Assembly: GCA_046349915.1 (NCBI GenBank)
Contig: JAXMBL010000008.1
Span: 248,001-312,000 of the forward strand
Direction of reading: 5' to 3'
Source of the DNA: CAIXSC01 sp046349915
Lineage (GTDB): Bacteria > Planctomycetota > Planctomycetia > Pirellulales > Pirellulaceae
DNA length: 64,000 bases
Shown here piece by piece: positions 59,433-64,000 of this stretch. Below the pieces are notes generated by a model. That model was given only the letters and a program-made list of their open reading frames with translations, ran no database searches and was not told the DNA's origin. Position numbers and translations under genes: made by a program. Every line of letters starts with the position of its first letter. The stretch's first letter is position 1.

Positions 59433-61787
59433 CTAACGCGAGTCAGCGGGTCGAGCCGTCGGCGAGTAGTTTAGCAGGTATTTTCGTCGCTGATCAGCAA
59501 ATCCTCGCAAAGACATCGCTCGCCCACGGCCTCCTTCGTCGGCCGTGTCCGCCGTCGCCGTCGCCGTCGCGAACGCGTCGTAGCTGAGCAACTTGCGAGT
59601 GTCCGCCTTCACTTCGCTGTCGATCAACTCACGGAAAGCTGCCACCGCCGGTCCCAGTTTCTGCCAATCGAGTGAGTCGGCGGCGATTTGTCGCACATGC
59701 TCCAAGTAGCGTTGACGCAGGGCGGGAACAGCCAGCACTTTGCCTCGCAGCGGTTTCCGGGCGTCGTCCAACGCGACGAGCGGATCAAGTTCAACACCTC
59801 CGCCGCCCCGAGGGCCTCCCATGCCGCCGCTTGGCCCGCCAGGGAATCCCGGGCCACCGGGGCCGCCTGGGAAGCCAGGACCGCCGGGGCCAGGTTGTCC
59901 TCCGGGACCGCCTGGGCCTCCAGGACCGCCCTGTCCGCCAGGTCCTACGCGGCCGCCGCGACCGAAATCACCGCCGCCCGGCCCGCGACCAGCGCCTCCT
60001 CGGCCGCCAGGTCCACCGGCTCCGCCAGGTCCACCAGGTCCAAAGCCCATTGCGCCATGAAACGCCTCGTTCATATCGTGTGGAATGAAATGGAACTTGC
60101 CCTTCGCATCGCGATAGATGCTGTAATCGCTGGCTCGAGTCCAATAGCCATCGCTGTTCACTAAGGCCACATCCAGGGCCAAGAACCACAGCAGTTCGTC
60201 AATATTCACGAGCGGCTCAAGGGCTTTTTCCAACTGATCCGCGGGCGTCTCATGCAGAACCTTGCACAACGCAATCAGAGCTCGCCAGTCCTCGTCCTTG
60301 TCTTTGGACTTGATCTCAAACCTGCGACGATAGTCCTCAATGTTGTCGCCCAGGTATTCCAGGCCGCCGGCGCCTTGGGGACTGCCGCTGACCTTCCAGC
60401 GAGCTCCTTGAGTCGACTGGTAGTTCTCTTGAGTGAACTCTTTGTTGAACTGCTGCACGTTCGTGTAGATCCCCCAACTCTCGCCATTGACCACCACCTT
60501 CACAAAGTTCGCCTGCGGGGCGGGCAGGTATTGGCGAGCGATCTGGGAGTACAACACGGTGCTCATCATCGACGCATCGCCGTTGGCGTTGAGCAGATTC
60601 AAGGTCTTGTAGCCGTAAAGCCGTTGCTTCTCGTCCGCCATGTCGATCGCGACGTTGAAGGACCGTTTCGAACCGGCGGGAACCATGCCGAACGACGACA
60701 TGCCTCGGAAGTGAACGCCCACATTCGGGTACTCGCGGCCATCCACGATCAACTTGGCGGGGACATCCACATCCGTGCCGTGGAAGTCCGACAATTCGGT
60801 CTCCCAGTCCGCATTCTCAAACTCGAAAAACAGCGTGCGGAGCACCTTGGGGTCATAGAGAGTCGCGTCGGGGTAGACGCGGGCGTCGGCCACCGCGACC
60901 TTCGGCCCCGGTCGCCCTGGCTCACGCGATTCGCGTCCACCGAATCCTGGCGGACCCGCAGGGAGCACTTTGGCCAGCAAGTCCGTCAATTCCGTCGTTT
61001 CAAGCTGCCGATCGTGATTGGCGTCGACCACTTGGAATTGAGACTTTGCAGCCTCTTCCAGTTCGCCCCACGTCAACTTCCCATCCTGATTCTTGTCAGT
61101 CAGTCCCAGTAGGCTGCCCGCCAGCATGTTTCCCGGTCCAAAGCCGCCGGGACCAAAGCCTCCCGGACCAAAGCCACCAGGAACTCCTGGGCCTCCACCC
61201 GGAGGAAATGGTCCCTGTCCTCCGGGACCTGCGCCACCCGGCGGACCACCGCCAAAGCCTCCGGGGCGAGGCAGGTTGCGGTTGATCGATTCCACGATCT
61301 GAGCCAACTCGACGTGGCCGGTTTTCTTGCTATCCACGCCAGTAAACCAAGCCTTCAGCCCCTCGCTCCATTCAACCTCGGAGATCTTTGCATCTTGGTC
61401 TTTGTCCAAGGCGGTGGTCAGCACGGGACGCAGCATTTCGCCAGGTCCCCCACCTCGCATGCCTCGACCTCCTGGTCCAAAACCACCCGGTCCTGGTCCT
61501 GGGCCCCCAGGTCCGCCAGGGCCGAAACCTCGCCCGCCCGCCGGTCGATTGGTCTTCAAGTGTTCCCGAGCAGGAGCTCGCTCTTCCCGATTCAGCCAGC
61601 CGTCGTCGTTCTTGTCGAACTGTTTGACGATCTTTTGCTCTTGCCGATTCGGCCCGCCCGGTCCGCCGCCCGGTCCTCCCGGTCCAAAACCACCCGGTCC
61701 AAAACCACCCGGATTGGGCTGCGCCCATACGGGGGTCGTTCCAAAGAATGCCAGGCAGACCGCCGTGACAAGACGATGTCGTTTCAT
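59433..61787 (-). CDS. CotH kinase-family protein with EF-hands and Gly/Pro repeats
   Basis: The 784-residue secreted protein starts at the ATG 61787 with a Sec signal (LVTAVCLAFFGTTPVWA). EF-hand calcium motifs follow (FDKNDDGWLNREE, LDKDQDAKISEVEW, TDKNQDGKLTWGE, DANHDRQLE), interspersed with PGGFGPGG-type low-complexity repeats. The CotH domain spans about 320-590 (FRGMSSFGMVPAGSKRSFNV, YGYKTLNLLNANGDASMM, DMNEAFHG). A long collagen-like Gly-Pro-Gly tract lies at about 595-670, and a helical C-terminus ends the protein. CotH phosphorylates spore-coat proteins in Bacillus; here it probably modifies a surface protein with calcium dependence. It is cotranscribed with the VTC gene. Confidence 0.93.
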   Translation of the reverse strand: MKRHRLVTAVCLAFFGTTPVWAQPNPGGFGPGGFGPGGPGGGPGGPNRQEQKIVKQFDKNDDGWLNREERAPAREHLKTNRPAGGRGFGPGGPGGPGPGPGGFGPGGRGMRGGGPGEMLRPVLTTALDKDQDAKISEVEWSEGLKAWFTGVDSKKTGHVELAQIVESINRNLPRPGGFGGGPPGGAGPGGQGPFPPGGGPGVPGGFGPGGFGPGGFGPGNMLAGSLLGLTDKNQDGKLTWGELEEAAKSQFQVVDANHDRQLETTELTDLLAKVLPAGPPGFGGRESREPGRPGPKVAVADARVYPDATLYDPKVLRTLFFEFENADWETELSDFHGTDVDVPAKLIVDGREYPNVGVHFRGMSSFGMVPAGSKRSFNVAIDMADEKQRLYGYKTLNLLNANGDASMMSTVLYSQIARQYLPAPQANFVKVVVNGESWGIYTNVQQFNKEFTQENYQSTQGARWKVSGSPQGAGGLEYLGDNIEDYRRRFEIKSKDKDEDWRALIALCKVLHETPADQLEKALEPLVNIDELLWFLALDVALVNSDGYWTRASDYSIYRDAKGKFHFIPHDMNEAFHGAMGFGPGGPGGAGGPGGRGGAGRGPGGGDFGRGGRVGPGGQGGPGGPGGPGGQPGPGGPGFPGGPGGPGFPGGPSGGMGGPRGGGGVELDPLVALDDARKPLRGKVLAVPALRQRYLEHVRQIAADSLDWQKLGPAVAAFRELIDSEVKADTRKLLSYDAFATATATADTADEGGRGRAMSLRGFADQRRKYLLNYSPTARPADSR

Positions 61788-61925
61788 GGGAGAACCTGAA
61801 GAGAAGTTAAGAACTCGGAGGGCGGCTAACGATATCTTCAGCTCCGCAGCCCGCATTCCGCTCGCAGCCACACACGACTAACGGCCCAGCAGCCCGAATT
61901 GTTGCGGTTCGATGAAGAAAAAAAC

Positions 61926-62120
61926 GACAGTTGCCTATTGCTCCGCAAAAGTTGCATCGCCTGGGCGCCCGAGCGCCGATTGCTTTTACGAAATTGTCGG
62001 GATCGCGGGGGCTTGTCGGGCACTCTGTGTCCGGGCGTTACTCGCCTCTTGAGAGGGCTCTCGCTGGCAACGGTTTTTGACTCTTTCGCGGAGCGAAAGG
62101 CAACTGACGAAAGGCAACAG
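61926..62120. repeat. Two palindromic repeats of the GGCAACAGTC family
   Basis: An element at 61926-61951 (TTGC-TCC-GCAA core) faces an inverse copy at 62081-62120 (CTTTCGCGGAGCGAAAG plus GGCAAC tails). They are about 130 bases apart with opposite orientation and resemble a REPIN. They fill the gap between cotH and the helicase gene. Confidence 0.6.
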
Positions 62121-64000
62121 TCAATCCGCGGCCCGCGTAATGTCGAGCGATACGAAATTCAGCAGGTCTTGATCCGACATTTCGGTCAGCATTACCTCGC
62201 CTTCACTCGACGGGCCAAGTACTTTGTCCGCCAATTCGCGTTTGTCTTGGATCATCTGGTCGATTCGCTCTTCCAAAGTGCCGCGACAAACGAATTTGTG
62301 CACCAACACATTGCGTTTCTGCCCAATCCGAAAAGCTCGGTCGGTTGCCTGATTTTCCACCGCCGGATTCCACCAGCGATCGAAATGGATGACATGCGAG
62401 GCGGCTGTCAGGTTCAAGCCTGTTCCGCCCGCTTTCACCGAAATCACGAAAAACGGCACGCGATCATCTTCCTGAAATTGCTGGACTAATGCCTGCCGTT
62501 TGGCCACGGGCACGCCGCCATGCAGCACCAATCCACGTTGACCAAAGCATTGAGTCAGGAAATTCGCCAGCGGCTCGCAGAGAGACTGAAACTGCGTGAA
62601 AACGAGCACCTTCTCTTGACGCTCGCCGATCGGTTCGCATATCTCCGCCAACCGCGCGAACTTGCCGCTGTCGGTCGGCGTGAACTCCGACTGGCGGAGA
62701 TACTGCGCCGGATGATTGCAGATTTGCTTCAGCTGCATCATGGTCGACAAGACGATGCCGCGACGTTGAATTCCCTCCGACTCGTTCCGCTCCCGCATCT
62801 TCTTCAACTGGTCCGCGAGGTCTTGAACAAGTTTTTGGTACAACGCGGCCTGCCGCTTCGACAATCCACACTCGGCCCGCATTTCGGTCTTCTCGGGGAG
62901 ATCGGGGACGATGGTCGAGTCGGTTTTGAGTCGACGAAGAATGTAGGGCTGCACCAGTTTTCGCAGCGCCGCATACGCTTCGGCGTCTTGCCGCTGATTC
63001 AATCGCTTGACGAACGCCTTGAATTGGCTGGCCGTTCCCAACAAACCGGGGCAGCAAAAATCGAACAGCGACCACAAGTCGCCCAGGTGATTCTCCACCG
63101 GCGTCCCCGTCAGAACGATGCGAGCGGCGGCACGGATCTGCTTGACCGATTTCGTCTGCGATGAACTCGAATTCTTGATCGCCTGCGCCTCATCCAAAAT
63201 CGCCAATCGCCACTCTTTCTGACCCACCCAGTCGGACTTCCGCACCAACGTGTAAGTCGTCACCACCAAGTCGTAACCAGCCAGCGCCTGCACGGGATTC
63301 GCGGCGACTCGAGCCAACAACTCGGGACTGCATTCGGAACGATGCGCGAAGAACACTCGCAGCTGAGGCGCGAAGCGAGCGAGTTCCTGTTTCCAGTTGC
63401 CAATCAACGAGGCGGGAACTACGAGCAAACTCGCGCTCCGTTCATCCGACTCGCCAGCGGCTCGTTCGGACCGCAAACGCAACAGGAGATCAATCACTTG
63501 GATGGTCTTGCCCAGCCCCATATCGTCGGCCAGGCATGCGCCCAGGCGCAGTCGAGTCATGAACCAGAGCCATTTCACGCCGTCCCTTTGGTAGGGGCGC
63601 AAGGTTGCCTTGAGCCCTTCGCCGGGCGAGCAGCCATCGAGCGAGTGAGGGTCGCGCATACGGGCCAACGCGGCGGACAGCCATTCGCCCGCCGTCAACC
63701 GAGACCATTCGACCGCGACCTCGTCGGCATCCTGTTTATCGAGCGACGTGCCCGCCAGCAGCCGCATTCCTCGCAGGAAGTCGATCCCACCCTCGTTCTC
63801 TTCCTTCAGCGTCCGCCAATGCGCCAACGCCTGCTTCAGCTTCTCGCCATTCACCTCGACCCACCGCCCGCGCAGCAGACGAAGATCGTCGTTCCCCGAC
63901 AGCAACTGCTCCAACTCTTCGGCCGTCAAACGCTCGCCGTCCAACGCGACATCGACCGAAAAGTCGAGTAATCCGTCGGCGCCGACATTGCGCGGTTCTT
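62121..64000 (-). CDS. SNF2-family helicase, 5' end outside the window
   Basis: About 626 residues are visible and the frame is open to the window edge. A SNF2-associated segment (LTAEELEQLLSGNDDLRLLR) precedes the ATPase core: LRPYQRDGVKWLWFM, Walker A DDMGLGKTIQ, LDEAQAIKN (DEAQ box) and LTGTPVENHL. The second RecA domain carries LVFTQFQSLCEPLANFL, SVKAGGTGLNLTAASHVIH and the motif RAFRIGQ. Bacterial SNF2 proteins of this class (RapA/HepA-like relatives) remodel protein-DNA or RNA polymerase complexes; the exact role is unknown. Full-length members exceed 1000 residues. Confidence 0.93.
   Translation of the reverse strand, partial: EPRNVGADGLLDFSVDVALDGERLTAEELEQLLSGNDDLRLLRGRWVEVNGEKLKQALAHWRTLKEENEGGIDFLRGMRLLAGTSLDKQDADEVAVEWSRLTAGEWLSAALARMRDPHSLDGCSPGEGLKATLRPYQRDGVKWLWFMTRLRLGACLADDMGLGKTIQVIDLLLRLRSERAAGESDERSASLLVVPASLIGNWKQELARFAPQLRVFFAHRSECSPELLARVAANPVQALAGYDLVVTTYTLVRKSDWVGQKEWRLAILDEAQAIKNSSSSQTKSVKQIRAAARIVLTGTPVENHLGDLWSLFDFCCPGLLGTASQFKAFVKRLNQRQDAEAYAALRKLVQPYILRRLKTDSTIVPDLPEKTEMRAECGLSKRQAALYQKLVQDLADQLKKMRERNESEGIQRRGIVLSTMMQLKQICNHPAQYLRQSEFTPTDSGKFARLAEICEPIGERQEKVLVFTQFQSLCEPLANFLTQCFGQRGLVLHGGVPVAKRQALVQQFQEDDRVPFFVISVKAGGTGLNLTAASHVIHFDRWWNPAVENQATDRAFRIGQKRNVLVHKFVCRGTLEERIDQMIQDKRELADKVLGPSSEGEVMLTEMSDQDLLNFVSLDITRAAD

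Noticed and set aside
59740..60060. Collagen-like Gly-Pro-Pro frame on the plus strand
   Set aside because: It is the antisense of the Gly-Pro-Gly tract of the CotH protein. There is no ribosome binding site.
1..64000. tRNA or rRNA genes
   Set aside because: No cloverleaf with a TTCGA-type T arm nor any rRNA-like stretch was found by eye. A covariance search would be decisive.

Overview
The window looks like chromosomal DNA of a planctomycete, probably of the Pirellulales type. It is GC-rich and carries family markers typical of that phylum: a DUF1501 protein, an FtsZ-independent mix of prenyltransferase-repeat and CotH/EF-hand proteins, a DUF255 thioredoxin-like protein, a HisA-like TIM barrel of the kind linked to archaeal-type C1 cofactors, many Tat-type N-termini and a giant STAND-type ATPase. 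No rRNA, tRNA, CRISPR array or intact insertion sequence was seen.

Left part (1-11.8 kb). A stress and signalling block is bracketed by two copies of a ~45 bp direct repeat (41-85, 11052-11096), each next to a transposase remnant. It holds a BON protein and an MpsC-type (DUF2294) protein on the minus strand. On the plus strand are a CheB-CheR-PAS protein split by an in-frame TAG from a PAS-PAS-histidine kinase half, a NarL-type regulator overlapping it, a decayed SnoaL/TPR gene, small stress proteins (DUF1328 fragment, DUF3309, sll1863-like lipoprotein, CsbD) and a GH13 enzyme. Several genes here are broken, so this looks like an ageing island.

Centre-left (11.8-26.5 kb). yjbQ is followed by the damage-inducible mutagenesis cassette imuA-imuB-dnaE2 on the minus strand. 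Its promoter region has two GTAC-N4/5-GTAC sites, and a five-copy REP-pair array separates imuB from dnaE2. Then come a vWA protein, a CpdA-like phosphodiesterase, a protein methyltransferase, a short-chain dehydrogenase, a DUF1501 protein and two 112 bp heptanucleotide arrays.

Centre (26.5-36.2 kb). A three-gene operon encodes a 298-aa protein of unknown function, an ECF sigma factor (ATGA overlap) and a 2474-aa protein with a Lon-like serine/lysine protease domain, a NACHT ATPase and a long helical-repeat C-terminus. This is the best candidate in the window for an undescribed system; a role in conflict or defence is inference.

Right part (36.2-64 kb). This is mostly housekeeping and cell-surface genes: DUF255, HisA-like, prenyltransferase-repeat protein, ribosomal protein L33, RecJ, an AspT/YidE-type transporter, QueC, NagA, polysaccharide deacetylase, amidohydrolase, a metallophosphoesterase operon with a truncated glycoside hydrolase, a lone Flp pilin with its own promoter and terminator, a VTC polyphosphate polymerase plus CotH pair, and the C-terminal part of an SNF2 helicase running off the end. 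Intergenic DNA is rich in short palindromic repeats of at least four sequence families. Two of these supply the stop codon of the neighbouring gene.
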